DNA of 64,000 bases from Brevibacillus fluminis (GTDB lineage: Bacteria; Bacillota; Bacilli; Brevibacillales; Brevibacillaceae): assembly GCF_003710825.1 (NCBI RefSeq), contig NZ_RHHQ01000003.1, positions 124,001-188,000 on the forward strand, written 5' to 3'. A model generated the notes under the pieces. It saw only the letters and a program-made list of their open reading frames with translations, was not told the origin of the DNA and did no database searches. Positions 25,540 through 34,075 of this stretch are shown piece by piece (the first letter of the stretch is position 1; each line of letters opens with the position of its first letter). The translations under genes were made by a program, and so were the position numbers.

Positions 25540-25893
25540 ATGGCGAACGACAACTCGCGAGAAAAACAAACGCTCCAGCAAGTAGGGATTGATGGCACGA
25601 TGCCGCATCAAATTGATGCGCCCGATTTCAAACAATCCAGCAAAGACATGCAAGCACCGTTCGTGAATGAGCACGGCGTTGTGATTGGCGACAGCTTTTA
25701 CAACTCGGCCAACTCCCCACTTAATCAATGGAGCACCGAAACCGATCCCAGTGAGATGTCGGGTGACGAGTGGGTCCATCCCACCAACGACATCGGCTGG
25801 AATTCCCCGGATAACAAAGATTTGCTCCATGACATTCCACCGACGCAGCCTTTTCAGCATGCGGACAAGGATGTCAGTTATGGGGGCGATTGA
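25540..25893 (+). CDS. DUF3905 domain protein
   Basis: 117 residues, soluble and acidic. The conserved core VVIGDSFYNSANSPLNQWS..TDPSEMSGDEWVHPTNDIGW is characteristic of DUF3905, a family limited to Bacillales spore formers with no known function. The start is the ATG at 25540 with GGGAGGAAG upstream, although the frame is open far upstream. A strong terminator follows. Its position divergent from the germinant receptor operon suggests forespore expression, but no clear sigma-G promoter was found. Confidence 0.82.
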   Translation: MANDNSREKQTLQQVGIDGTMPHQIDAPDFKQSSKDMQAPFVNEHGVVIGDSFYNSANSPLNQWSTETDPSEMSGDEWVHPTNDIGWNSPDNKDLLHDIPPTQPFQHADKDVSYGGD

Positions 25894-25917
25894 CCAGATG
25901 CGCTCTGGACGGGCACG

Positions 25918-25946
25918 AAAGGCACTCATCCACCGAGTGCCTTTTT
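25918..25946 (+). terminator. Terminator after the DUF3905 gene
   Basis: AAAGGCACTC / GAGTGCCTTT stem with a 7-base loop, followed by TTTTT. Confidence 0.85.
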
Positions 25947-26060
25947 GCTTTGCGCTAGAATGACCGACATCGTGATTTTCCTTTGCCACCAACACTTTGG
26001 AGCGCGTACAATAGGAACGTGTTGATTTTTTTGAGATGATCGTTTGGAGGCGTTTTGTTC

Positions 26061-26357
26061 GTGAAAATAGAGTTGCGCATCCAGCCAGAGTTTGCGCTGG
26101 CGTATCAGCGTTATGCGGATTTCCGCCCTGGCGATACCCTTCGGCTGTATGTCCGGACGGGAGGGCCGGGTACAGGCGGGTTGTTTTATGCAATTGAAAA
26201 AGATGAACAATTGGCCGATGATGCGGCTTTTGAAGTGGAAGGGATGACGTTTGTCATTCGTCCGCAAGACTTTTGGTATTTTGACGGCGGAGCGCTGACC
26301 TATGATAAAAAGTATGGGGAATACGGCTTTTTCTTCAGCAATCCGCGGCTCGATTGA
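26061..26357 (+). CDS. HesB/YneR-like protein without cysteines
   Basis: 98 residues with the HesB/IscA-type fold as in Bacillus YneR: FALAYQRYADFRPGDTLRLY, VRTGGPGTGGLFYAIEKDEQ, then FVIRPQDFWYFDGGALTYDK. The three iron-sulfur ligand cysteines of IscA proteins are absent, and the chain has no cysteine at all, so it cannot be a classical cluster carrier. The start is probably GTG at 26061 (10 bases after GGAGG); a TTG at 26055 is the alternative. It lies 24 bp before the phosphatase gene and is likely co-transcribed with it. Confidence 0.78.
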   Translation: MKIELRIQPEFALAYQRYADFRPGDTLRLYVRTGGPGTGGLFYAIEKDEQLADDAAFEVEGMTFVIRPQDFWYFDGGALTYDKKYGEYGFFFSNPRLD

Positions 26358-26381
26358 CCGAAAAAAGGGGGAAGCTTCTCA

Positions 26382-26846
26382 ATGGTACATGTCTTGTTTG
26401 TCTGCTTGGGGAATATTTGCCGCTCGCCGATGGCTGAGGCGGTCTTTCGCCATTTGGTAAAGGAAGAGGGACTGGAGCAACAGATCCGCATCGACTCGGC
26501 TGGAACCGGAGATTGGCATGCTGGGGAACCTCCGCACCAAGGAACTCGTGAGGTATTGAAACAGAACGGCATTTTCCATGACGATTTGGTCGCGCGTCAG
26601 ATTAAACCGATCGATTTTGACCAATTCGATTACATCGTCTGCATGGATGAGCAAAACCTCACTGCCTTGCGTCGCATGGCGCCAACCGATAAACCGATCT
26701 ATCGCCTGCTCGATTTCGCTGGCGAGCTCACGGAAGAGAATGTGGAGGACCCGTATTACACCGGCCGGTTTGGGCATGTTTATGATCTTGTTTTGGCGGG
26801 AAGCAAGGGGTTGTTGGAGCATATCAAAGCCGGAGGGCTGAGGTAA
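26382..26846 (+). CDS. Low-molecular-weight protein-tyrosine phosphatase
   Basis: 154-residue arsenate reductase-fold phosphatase. The P-loop is VCLGNICRSPMAEAVF (C-x5-R-S at about residues 8-15). The general-acid loop with the catalytic Asp is VEDPYYTGRF (DPY) near residue 124. Similar enzymes in Bacillus (YwlE, YfkJ) act as protein arginine or tyrosine phosphatases in stress responses. The ATG follows GGGGGAAG. It ends 20 bp before a long inverted-repeat element. Confidence 0.93.
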   Translation: MVHVLFVCLGNICRSPMAEAVFRHLVKEEGLEQQIRIDSAGTGDWHAGEPPHQGTREVLKQNGIFHDDLVARQIKPIDFDQFDYIVCMDEQNLTALRRMAPTDKPIYRLLDFAGELTEENVEDPYYTGRFGHVYDLVLAGSKGLLEHIKAGGLR

Positions 26847-26865
26847 CTCGGTTAGTGGAGGGTCG

Positions 26866-27081
26866 GGGATTTTCGGAAAAAAGTTGCGCGAACGCTGTTA
26901 CGATGCCTGCTGGGGGGCGGGGTGAACGGCCCGGCGCAAAAAACGGAAACAGCGCCCCAAAGCCACACGCTGCGCGGCGGGTGTATCTCAAGAAGTAGAT
27001 GTGGCGCAAAGCGTTTCCATTTTTTGCGCCGAGCCTGGCGGGCATCGTAAAGGCGTCGCTCCACTTTTTTCCGAAAATCCC
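26866..27081. mobile_element. MITE-like 216-bp inverted-repeat element
   Basis: Both ends carry the 19-bp inverted sequence GGGATTTTCGGAAAAAAGT without mismatch. The inversion continues inwards, imperfectly, for about 90 bp per arm: TTACGATGCC[T/C]GC, then CGGCGCAAAAAA[C/T]GGAAAC, around a centre near 26985. There is no coding capacity. It fills most of the 333-bp gap between the phosphatase gene and the motB terminator. The structure fits a miniature inverted-repeat transposable element; no clear target-site duplication could be recognised. Confidence 0.65.
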
Positions 27082-27136
27082 TTCGCTGCTGAGGAATGCT
27101 TTGATATGAAAAAATATAAAGAGAGAAAAGATAAAA

Positions 27137-27173
27137 GAAAAAGAGCCTTCCGGTTTCCGGGAGGCTCTTTTTC
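27137..27173 (-). terminator. Bidirectional terminator after motB
   Basis: AAAAAGAGCCT and AGGCTCTTTTT arms with a CCGG-rich loop region, T-rich on both strands; it lies 7 bp after the motB stop. Confidence 0.85.
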
Positions 27174-27179
27174 TTCTGC

Positions 27180-28007
27180 CTAATTTGTCTTTTTTGCGGG
27201 TTGGTGCAAATCGGTGAAGTCGCGGAGGACCATTAGCTCTACTCGGCGGTTTTTGGCTCGGCCTTCCGGGGTTGCGTTGGTTGCGACCGGATGGTATTCG
27301 CCTTTACCCGTAGCGCTGAAGCGGGATGCGTCCAAGCTTTTGTTTTCTAACAAGATTTTGAGGAAGTTCGTCGCACGCTTGGTGCTCAAATCCCAGTTGG
27401 ACGGGAATTCATACGTATTGATCGGCATCGTGTCCGTATGACCGGTCACTGTCACCTGCTTGGGCAGCGGCACCAGCTGTTTGGCGATTTCCTTCGCCAG
27501 CTCGCGGGCATCCGGACGGATCGTAGCACTTCCCGAAGCGAACAGCGCGTTGTCCAAAATCGTGATCATCAAGCCTTCTTCGGACAGTTTGGTTTGCAGC
27601 CTGTCCGTCATCTTGTGCTGCACGATATAATCGTTGATCTGCTGCTGCAGCTGTTTCAAATCATTGGTCTCTTTTTGATAGGCCGCCTCAAATTTTTTCT
27701 GTTCCTCGGATTTTTCCTCTTCCTGGTTGTCGCTCTTCCCTTTCCCTTTGGTGACAGTACGCTGAATCGTCTGCACGTCTTTCGTATTGACGGGCACAGG
27801 GGCTGGCTGCTCCAGCACCCCGACACCGCCAGTTAACGCTACATTGAATGATTGCATAATCTGTTCGAACTTTTTCGCGTCCACACTGGACGACGCAAAC
27901 AACACGATGAAAAGTGCCAGTAGAAGTGTCAACAAGTCCGCATACGGAATGAGCCAGGATTCATCAACGTGCTCTTCATGATGTTCCCTTCTCCCTTTCT
28001 TAGCCAT
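27180..28007 (-). CDS. motB: Flagellar motor stator protein MotB
   Basis: 275 residues. One N-terminal membrane helix (SWLIPYADLLTLLLALFIVLFASSSVD), with the proton-binding Asp in YADLLTLLLALF, and a plug/linker rich in Glu/Lys. The C-terminal OmpA-like peptidoglycan-binding domain (about 150-265) has VTVTGHTDTMPINTYEFPSN and NWDLSTKRATNFLKIL. With MotA it forms the proton-driven stator. The start overlaps the end of motA by 8 bp. The plug-region and Asp context suggest proton rather than sodium coupling (MotB, not MotS), though this is inference. Confidence 0.95.
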   Translation of the reverse strand: MAKKGRREHHEEHVDESWLIPYADLLTLLLALFIVLFASSSVDAKKFEQIMQSFNVALTGGVGVLEQPAPVPVNTKDVQTIQRTVTKGKGKSDNQEEEKSEEQKKFEAAYQKETNDLKQLQQQINDYIVQHKMTDRLQTKLSEEGLMITILDNALFASGSATIRPDARELAKEIAKQLVPLPKQVTVTGHTDTMPINTYEFPSNWDLSTKRATNFLKILLENKSLDASRFSATGKGEYHPVATNATPEGRAKNRRVELMVLRDFTDLHQPAKKTN

Positions 28008-28803
28008 TCACCTCGACACCTTCTTCCTGCGTCTCCGCCTTGGCAACAGCACGTTCGGTCACAGGGATGTAAACCAGCAGCTTCTGCTCGATTGCTGTCG
28101 GAGAGACACCCGCCTGGATGGAAAGCAACCCTTCCACCATAATCTTTTTGATTTCGATCTCTTGCTTGGATTTGCGCTTCAGCTTGTTGGCGAAAGGGTG
28201 CCACAGCACGTACCCGGTGAAGATACCCAAAAGGGTCGCGATGAACGCCGCTGAAATGGAATGGCCCAGCTTTTCAATGTCCGACAAATTACCGAGCGCG
28301 GCAATCAGACCGACTACCGCACCGAGTACCCCGAGCGTCGGCGCATAGGTTCCGGCCTGCGTAAAAATTTGCGCGCCTGCCAGATGGCGATCCTCAATCG
28401 CATAAATCTCTTCGTTCAAAACATCCCGTACGAATTCCGGCTCGCCACCGTCGATGATCATTTTCATCCCGTTTTTCAGGAAGGGATCCTGAATCTCGTC
28501 GGACGTATTTTCCAGAGCCAGCAAGCCCTCACGGCGTGCGATCGATGCCCAGTTCATGAACTGGTTAATCAGCTCCCGCTTGTTTGGCAGCGCTTGCTCT
28601 TTGAACAAGACGCCGAACAGCTTGGGCACTTTTTTCATTTCGCTCATTGGAAATGCAATCAGGACAGCAGCAGCCGTACCGGCGATGATGATCAAAAATG
28701 CAGCTGGATTGACTAGCGCGACAAGACTCGCACCTTTTAGCACCATCCCTAAACCGACTGCTATGACGCCAAGGCCAAGTCCTATATATGTAGATTTTTC
28801 CAT
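28000..28803 (-). CDS. motA: Flagellar motor stator protein MotA
   Basis: 267 residues, four membrane helices: TYIGLGLGVIAVGLGMVLKG, the second at AAFLIIIAGTAAAVLIAFP, the third at TLGVLGAVVGLIAALGNL and the fourth at ISAAFIATLLGIFTGYVLW. The cytoplasmic loop between helices 2 and 3 (about 55-155) holds charged residues that meet the FliG rotor (the ASIARREGLLALEN region). GTYAPTLGVLGAVVGLIAAL is the MotA/TolQ/ExbB signature. Upstream gene of the motAB pair; a sigma-D promoter could not be identified. Confidence 0.96.
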   Translation of the reverse strand: MEKSTYIGLGLGVIAVGLGMVLKGASLVALVNPAAFLIIIAGTAAAVLIAFPMSEMKKVPKLFGVLFKEQALPNKRELINQFMNWASIARREGLLALENTSDEIQDPFLKNGMKMIIDGGEPEFVRDVLNEEIYAIEDRHLAGAQIFTQAGTYAPTLGVLGAVVGLIAALGNLSDIEKLGHSISAAFIATLLGIFTGYVLWHPFANKLKRKSKQEIEIKKIMVEGLLSIQAGVSPTAIEQKLLVYIPVTERAVAKAETQEEGVEVNG

Positions 28804-28980
28804 CTTGCCACTCCCTATTTCACGTGATCTGAAAAACTCTTCTATATATCTTTTCGGAAAAAAATGCTCGAAGGATGAGCAAAAAATGGCAGTATTTATC
28901 GTAATTCGCCAAAATCCAACGATTTCCTGGGATTATAATGGATATAGGCAGTCGACAGAAATCGAGAAAGGAAGATTAGG

Positions 28981-29547
28981 ATGTCATTTCTCTATGTCAT
29001 TCGACATGCACAAGTCAAAATCGATCCCGCCAAACCGCCGGCAGAATGGAGCCTCTCACCTGGCGGATGGGCACAGACTGACCAAATGGCCCAGCGAGTT
29101 TCGTGGGAAGATATCCAGTGCATCTACCATAGTCCGGAGAAAAAAGCGGTGGAAACGGCGCAAGCCATCGCAGCCCCCCGCGGTCTTATCATGCGTGCCG
29201 AACCGGACTTGCGAGAGCTTGCGGCCGACGTCGGATTTATGGCGCACGATGCGTTTGCAAAGCGGGTCGGCGCACATTTGGAAGGAAAGGAAGATCCCGC
29301 GTTCGAGCCGTTTGAAGCAGCAGCCAAACGGATCAACCGCTGTGTGGGTGACATCGTCAGCCAGGCAGATGGCCGCCCCGTCGCCATCGTTTCACATGGA
29401 CGCATCCTCACCGCCTTTTACAGCAGCCTGATCGGACGCAGGCTTACCCGCCAGGAATGGCAGTCGATTGGCCTGACTGACTTGTCTGTACTCTGTACGA
29501 AAACGTGGATGGTAAAAAGCGGATTTTTTAAAAATTTGCAGCCATGA
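28981..29547 (+). CDS. Histidine phosphatase superfamily protein
   Basis: 188-residue branch-1 histidine phosphatase (phosphoglycerate-mutase fold). The catalytic motif near the start is YVIRHAQV (RHA instead of the common RHG; the nucleophilic His is kept). IYHSPEKKAVETAQAI carries the second Arg-like position, the acid Glu is in LRELAADVG and the second His in VAIVSHGRILTAF. The substrate cannot be told; sugar phosphate or phosphoprotein are both possible. The ATG follows AGAAAGGAAG. Confidence 0.88.
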   Translation: MSFLYVIRHAQVKIDPAKPPAEWSLSPGGWAQTDQMAQRVSWEDIQCIYHSPEKKAVETAQAIAAPRGLIMRAEPDLRELAADVGFMAHDAFAKRVGAHLEGKEDPAFEPFEAAAKRINRCVGDIVSQADGRPVAIVSHGRILTAFYSSLIGRRLTRQEWQSIGLTDLSVLCTKTWMVKSGFFKNLQP

Positions 29548-29576
29548 AGCCGGCCAGCATGAGCCGTGTTCAAAAG

Positions 29577-29603
29577 CAAAAAGGGCCCCACAAGGCCCTT
29601 TCC
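29577..29603 (-). terminator. Terminator between histidine phosphatase and sarcosine oxidase genes
   Basis: AAAGGGCC / GGCCCTTT stem; followed by TTTTT on the minus strand (for soxA) and more weakly by TTTCC on the plus strand. Confidence 0.75.
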
Positions 29604-29625
29604 GTTTCCATTCATTCGATGGCGA

Positions 29626-30771
29626 TTACGATTCTGCAAAGCGGCCGATGCGAAACAGTGACAAGTCATGCTTGCTCACGCCGGTTGTGCTTAAATCTGC
29701 GAGCACCTCGCCGATCGCGCTTGCGAACTTGAAGCCATGGCCGGAAGTCCCACCGACAAGCAAGACATGCGCATGCTCAGGATGACGGTCCAAAATGAAG
29801 TGCTCATCAGGCGTGAAAGTGTAAATGCACACCTTGCCTTGCAGCAGCGGACCCGCAGCCTGTGGCAGGAAGCGCTCGGCAAAGCGGCGCACATCGCCCT
29901 CGTCCTCCGCGTATATGCCGAACTCGCGGTTCAACTGGTCCGGATCGGACGGCTGTCCGAGATCGTGGCGTCCGATCTTCACACCTTGTCCGCCGAAATT
30001 GGGGAATCCGTAATAAGACTCTCCTCCCGCCAAGTTGACGGTAAAGGCGGGAAAATGCCCAGGGTGGTAAAGCTGTTCATCCGCTTGAAACCACCCGACC
30101 GTTTTTCGCGTAGGCTTGACCGGCAGCGATAGACCGCATGCACCAGCCAGCTTGCCCAGCCATCCGCCTGCGCTCACGATCAGCTTATCCGCCGCATACC
30201 GATTGCCGCCCGCTTGAATCACTGCACCTTGTGCCGCAAGATCGATCGACTCGACCGGGCTGTTCACAACAAGCTTTGCTCCTGCCTCGACGGCCAACTT
30301 GCGGAAAGCCCGGATGCACTGCTCGCTGTACAGAACGCCAGATGTAGGCTCAAAGCTCGCCCGGTACCCTTCGGGAAGCGCAATCCCCGGCCATCGGCGC
30401 ATCACCTCGTCTGCTTCGAGCACGTCGAGCGGCAGCGAGTACGCTTGTGCGCTTGCAATCACTTCAGGAAAAAACGTCGATTCCGGCGATCCCACGCATA
30501 GTACGCCCGTGTTTTCAAACAGATGGACTCCCGCTTCCTGCTCAAGCTCCTTCCACAGCTCTTGCGCACGCAGCGCGAGCGGCACATATTGCTTGCCTTC
30601 GCCATAAGCGTGCCGGATAATGCGTGTATCCCCGTGATGGCTGCCCAAGCTGTGGGGCGGATCAAATGAATCGATCAGCAGCGTCCTTACGCCCCGCTTG
30701 GCTAAATAGTAGCCCGCAGCCATCCCCATCGAGCCTGCTCCGACAATCGCGACCTCATAAGATATATGCAT
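29626..30771 (-). CDS. soxA: Monomeric sarcosine oxidase / N-methyl amino acid oxidase
   Basis: 381-residue FAD enzyme of the MSOX/MTOX family that oxidises N-methyl amino acids to formaldehyde, H2O2 and the free amino acid. The Rossmann motif VAIVGAGSMGMAAGYYLAKRG is at the N-terminus, followed by DSFDPPHSLGSHHGDTRIIRH, which is nearly identical in layout to Bacillus sarcosine oxidase. The covalent flavin cysteine is in KVCIYTFTPDEHFILD, and GGTSGHGFKFASAIGEVLADL closes the FAD site. The start is the ATG at 30771; a GTG at 30786 is also possible. No tetrahydrofolate genes lie nearby. Confidence 0.9.
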   Translation of the reverse strand: MHISYEVAIVGAGSMGMAAGYYLAKRGVRTLLIDSFDPPHSLGSHHGDTRIIRHAYGEGKQYVPLALRAQELWKELEQEAGVHLFENTGVLCVGSPESTFFPEVIASAQAYSLPLDVLEADEVMRRWPGIALPEGYRASFEPTSGVLYSEQCIRAFRKLAVEAGAKLVVNSPVESIDLAAQGAVIQAGGNRYAADKLIVSAGGWLGKLAGACGLSLPVKPTRKTVGWFQADEQLYHPGHFPAFTVNLAGGESYYGFPNFGGQGVKIGRHDLGQPSDPDQLNREFGIYAEDEGDVRRFAERFLPQAAGPLLQGKVCIYTFTPDEHFILDRHPEHAHVLLVGGTSGHGFKFASAIGEVLADLSTTGVSKHDLSLFRIGRFAES

Positions 30772-30786
30772 GTGCGAAAGATCCAC

Positions 30787-31082
30787 TCCTTCTCCCTCAG
30801 ACTGGGAAATGTTGAAAAATTATTTGATCATTCGAAATGATTATACAATTTTCCGCGTGCCCGCTGCCACATGGAATGAAGGAAAAAGGAACAAGCTAAT
30901 ACGCTCGTCACTCCCATCGACCTAGCGAGTTCACGAGCTTCCATGGACTCCCAGATCCAGACATTGTACAATAAAGCAACGCGTTTGCAAGCGCCATGTA
31001 CGATTGGGGCAATTCATCAACATGGCTTTCATGAACGTTTTCGGAATGTTCTATCACATCAAAATCAAGGAGGAATCTTGTC
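30787..31082. other. 296-bp intergenic region
   Basis: The gap between soxA (minus) and the PNPOx-like gene (plus). It holds a palindrome ATCATT-CGA-AATGAT around 30827-30841 that could be an operator for soxA, an ATTGTACAAT palindrome near 30963, and the ribosome site AAGGAGGAA of the plus-strand gene. No coding sequence or RNA gene is apparent. Confidence 0.4.
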
Positions 31083-31538
31083 ATGAGCAAAAAGGAAGTC
31101 CAGAATGCCGTTTCACCAGAGTTGGCCCAGTACCTCAATGGTGATAAGCTTGTGCTCCTCTCCACAGTCGATGCCGAGACGAATACCCCAAGCATCTCTG
31201 CCATCTCCTGGGTCAAAACCGTTGATCCCGGCACGATCCGCTTTGCAGTCGCTGCCAACTCACGTATCGTCGGCAACGTGAAAGCCAACCCGCGCGCCAC
31301 AATTTGTGTCATCGGGCTCGAAACCGTCTACTCGATCACGGGTGCCGTCACCGTCCGTGAAGAGCCGATGGAAGGCATCCAAATGAAACTGGTGAAGCTT
31401 GAGCTGTCCATCGACAACATTTTTGAAAGCATGTTCTGGGGCTCCAAGATCGTCCAAGAACCGGCCTACGAAAAAACACAGATGATCGAGAAATCGAAAG
31501 AGTTGGATGAGCAGGTTTTTCAAGGGCTGCTTCGTTAA
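31083..31538 (+). CDS. Pyridoxamine 5'-phosphate oxidase-like FMN-binding protein
   Basis: 151 residues with a split-barrel flavin-binding fold: QYLNGDKLVLLSTVDAETNT, PSISAISWVKTVDPGTIRFA, VGNVKANPRATICVIG and a helical end. This is the general PNPOx-like superfamily pattern; specific PNP oxidase residues are not evident, so it is more likely an FMN- or F420-type reductase or a binding protein. A strong ribosome site (AAGGAGGAA) and a downstream terminator indicate a single-gene unit. Confidence 0.82.
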   Translation: MSKKEVQNAVSPELAQYLNGDKLVLLSTVDAETNTPSISAISWVKTVDPGTIRFAVAANSRIVGNVKANPRATICVIGLETVYSITGAVTVREEPMEGIQMKLVKLELSIDNIFESMFWGSKIVQEPAYEKTQMIEKSKELDEQVFQGLLR

Positions 31539-31540
31539 TA

Positions 31541-31578
31541 AAAAAACTCCGGTTCTGCCAAGAGAGCCGGAGTTTTTT
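31541..31578 (+). terminator. Terminator after the PNPOx-like gene
   Basis: AAACTCCGG ... CCGGAGTTT stem followed by TTT; A-rich on the 5' side, so it may also serve the convergent amidotransferase gene. Confidence 0.85.
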
Positions 31579-31594
31579 CTTTGCCGCACGTAAC

Positions 31595-32371
31595 TTATGC
31601 GTGGCAAATTAATGCTTCGTTTGCTTTTCCTCGTTGCGCACATTGCACAAATTTGCGGAAAATCTCCATCTGTTCGGCGTGTACGTGTGCCATCATCTCT
31701 GGATGCCACTGTACCCCGACGAGAAAAGGATAATCAGAATGAACGAATCCCTCGATAACCCCATCATCCGACTGGGCTGAAACCACAAGTCCGGTGCCGA
31801 GCGCATCGACAATTTGATGATGGAAGCTGTTTACCGCTAATTCCTCTTTCCCGAAGCACTCGCGGAGAAACGTCCCTTCCTGCAGCTTTACCGAATGCGC
31901 GATATTCCATCTGGGGCCATTGATGCCCGAATGGTTAATGTCTGTCTGGTAATAGTTTTGAATGTCTTGAATCAAAGTTCCGCCGAAAAAGACATTCACC
32001 AGCTGAAACCCGCGACAGATAGCCAGGATCGGCAATTTTCGGGCGACTGCCTTTTCCAGCAGTTTGATTTCAAAAGCATCCCGCTCCGGTACGATGCTGC
32101 CTATGCCTTTTTTATAAGGCTGGCCGTAATAAGACGGGCAAATGTCGCTTCCACCAGCAAGATAGAGCCCGTCAATCTGATCCAGAATCTCATCCATATA
32201 GCTTTCATCATCAATCACGGAGAGCGCAATTGGAATCCCGCCTGCCTTGTGAATGCAGAGCGGATCGTCAACCGCTGTCATGATGTGGTCTTGGGCGGGA
32301 ACGAACCGGAAATCGCTGTTTTCAAAAGGATTGACGTAGTACGTGGTGAATCCGATAAGCGGTTTGGCCAT
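31595..32371 (-). CDS. Class I glutamine amidotransferase-like hydrolase (PuuD/gamma-Glu-GABA hydrolase type)
   Basis: 258 residues of the peptidase C26 family. The nucleophile elbow is PILAICRGFQLVNVFFGG (Cys about 117), with GLYLAGGSDICPSYYG forming the oxyanion region, and the His-Glu pair is in LVGVQWHPEMM. PuuD-type enzymes split gamma-glutamyl amides such as gamma-glutamyl-GABA. The start is the ATG at 32371 (GGAG 9 bases upstream); the frame extends beyond it into the 3' end of the symporter gene. It follows the AGCS symporter gene on the same strand after about 95 bp, suggesting joint use of an amino-acid-derived substrate. Confidence 0.9.
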   Translation of the reverse strand: MAKPLIGFTTYYVNPFENSDFRFVPAQDHIMTAVDDPLCIHKAGGIPIALSVIDDESYMDEILDQIDGLYLAGGSDICPSYYGQPYKKGIGSIVPERDAFEIKLLEKAVARKLPILAICRGFQLVNVFFGGTLIQDIQNYYQTDINHSGINGPRWNIAHSVKLQEGTFLRECFGKEELAVNSFHHQIVDALGTGLVVSAQSDDGVIEGFVHSDYPFLVGVQWHPEMMAHVHAEQMEIFRKFVQCAQRGKANEALICHA

Positions 32372-32447
32372 AGTCTCATACTCCTTTTGCCTCTTTTTCT
32401 TGGGTCCCATTTTAGGCCAAGAATGCAGCAAAAAAATCAAAGGAATA

Positions 32448-32462
32448 TGTGAAATCTTCACA
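32448..32462. promoter_or_regulatory. Inverted repeat TGTGAA-ATC-TTCACA
   Basis: A perfect 6-bp dyad with a 3-base centre between the AGCS symporter stop and the amidotransferase start. Related half-sites (TTCACA, TTTCACA) occur upstream of the symporter near 33981-33997. It could be a shared operator; there is no direct proof. Confidence 0.3.
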
Positions 32463-32465
32463 CAA

Positions 32466-33923
32466 TCAATCCGCTTTTTTCCCATGCTGGTCGGAATGAA
32501 AAGGCGAAAAATCCTCATCGACCACCCCACGCCCCATATGGCGGGCCTTGTAATCTTGCAGCAGCTTTTTGAAGCGTTGGCTCAAAATCAAGAGAACGAA
32601 AATATTCACGAAAGTCGGAACGGCCGTCGTAATCTCCGTCATGAGCCATACGTTCCTGTCCGAAATGTGATAGATAACCACATAGATGACGAGTAAAAAC
32701 TCCGGCAACGGATAAACCAGCTTTAGCAGCTTCAACAGTTTGTTTTTCAGCGCGGTTTGTTTGCGAAACAAATGCCGCAGGATGATCTCGGTATAGGAAT
32801 ACCAAGCGCTTGAAGTCGTAATCGCAAAAAAGAAGATGACCACCGTGACCATATACTTGCCCGCCGGTCCTAAAATCGATTCGTAGGATTTCAATGCCAA
32901 GGTCATCCCCGACTCGCCCGATGTCCACTCCCCAGACAGAAGGATGACGAACGCGGTAATACTGCAAATGACAATAGTATTGACAAAAACCTCAATTCCA
33001 CCCCAGAACCCTTGCTTCACCGGATGGTTCACCTTGGCCGTCGAATGAATCATCGGGGATGTCCCCCAGCCGAACTCACTGCTGTACACCGCTTGCGAGA
33101 CCCCCATCGTAATCACTTGCGACAGTGCAGCACCCGCAAAGCCGCCCACAGCCGCTGTCCCCAAAAATGCGTCTTTTCCGATCATCACAAGCACAGGCCA
33201 AACCTTTTCGGCATTCATCCCAATAATTATCAACCCAAGAACGATGTAAAAGGTCGTCGTCACCGGTATCATGATCGTGAAAATTTTCCCCAAATACTTG
33301 ATCCCATTCATGATGAGAAAATAGAGCAGCAACGCATAGACGATCGACACGGCAAAGATGTTAACGCCAAACGTTGAGCTGATCGCATCGGAAGCGGCAT
33401 AATTGATAATCGAAATGAAAACGGTTGAAATAATGCCTACTCCAAATAACGAGGCAGGAAGGATCCATGCCTTTACATTCATCTCTTTTCCGATCCCATT
33501 TTCGATATAAAACGTAGGACCGCCATACAAATTCCCCTCTTCGTCCACCGTCCGGTAATGAACGGACAACGCAACTTCCGCCGTTTTGATGATCATGCCG
33601 ATAAAGGCCGCGATCCACATCCAAAAAACGGCCCCAGGCCCGCCGATGGCAATCGCCGTAGCAACCCCGCCGATGCTTCCAATCCCGACTGTACTACCGA
33701 TCGCCGTATAAGCCGCTTCGAGGGGCGTCAACATCCCTGGCGACCTAGGCTCGTCCCCTTTCCGCCAAATCCGGCCTATGGTTTCACGAAAAAACAGCTT
33801 CAAGTGTGTCAGCTGAAAAAACTTGCTTTCAATCGTATAGAAAAAACCTGTAAACAGAATGGCAAAGACCAGAGGAACATCCCATAAAAAATTGACGACA
33901 GCATCAAGGATTTTCTCCTGCAT
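32466..33923 (-). CDS. Sodium:alanine symporter family protein (AGCS)
   Basis: 485 residues, about ten to eleven membrane segments. It starts MQEKILDAVVNFLWDVPLVF, followed by FRETIGRIWRKGDEPRSPGM, and then the family signature region GSTVGIGSIGGVATAIAIGGPGAVFWMWIAA (about 78-108). AGCS carriers bring in alanine or glycine with Na+. Internal segments such as VITMGVSQAVYSSEFGWGTS match the family. The ATG at 33923 has GGAGG upstream. It is divergent from an amino-acid ABC importer and followed by the amidotransferase gene. Confidence 0.92.
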   Translation of the reverse strand: MQEKILDAVVNFLWDVPLVFAILFTGFFYTIESKFFQLTHLKLFFRETIGRIWRKGDEPRSPGMLTPLEAAYTAIGSTVGIGSIGGVATAIAIGGPGAVFWMWIAAFIGMIIKTAEVALSVHYRTVDEEGNLYGGPTFYIENGIGKEMNVKAWILPASLFGVGIISTVFISIINYAASDAISSTFGVNIFAVSIVYALLLYFLIMNGIKYLGKIFTIMIPVTTTFYIVLGLIIIGMNAEKVWPVLVMIGKDAFLGTAAVGGFAGAALSQVITMGVSQAVYSSEFGWGTSPMIHSTAKVNHPVKQGFWGGIEVFVNTIVICSITAFVILLSGEWTSGESGMTLALKSYESILGPAGKYMVTVVIFFFAITTSSAWYSYTEIILRHLFRKQTALKNKLLKLLKLVYPLPEFLLVIYVVIYHISDRNVWLMTEITTAVPTFVNIFVLLILSQRFKKLLQDYKARHMGRGVVDEDFSPFHSDQHGKKAD

Positions 33924-34075
33924 GCAAAAGGGCCCCTCCTTTCCTTCCGAAGTCGGAACAATGGGCATTTTACCATGATGTTCACAAAATTTCACACACT
34001 TTTTTGAAATTTGACACGCATTTTCTTTTTACAATGATTCGCAAGTGAACACCGAAAATAAAAGGGGGTTTTCCT

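Noticed and set aside
28862..28885. TGCTC-GAAGGAT-GAGCA hairpin upstream of motA with T-tract on the minus strand.
   Set aside because: The stem is only 5 bp and lies upstream of motA; attenuation is possible but unsupported.
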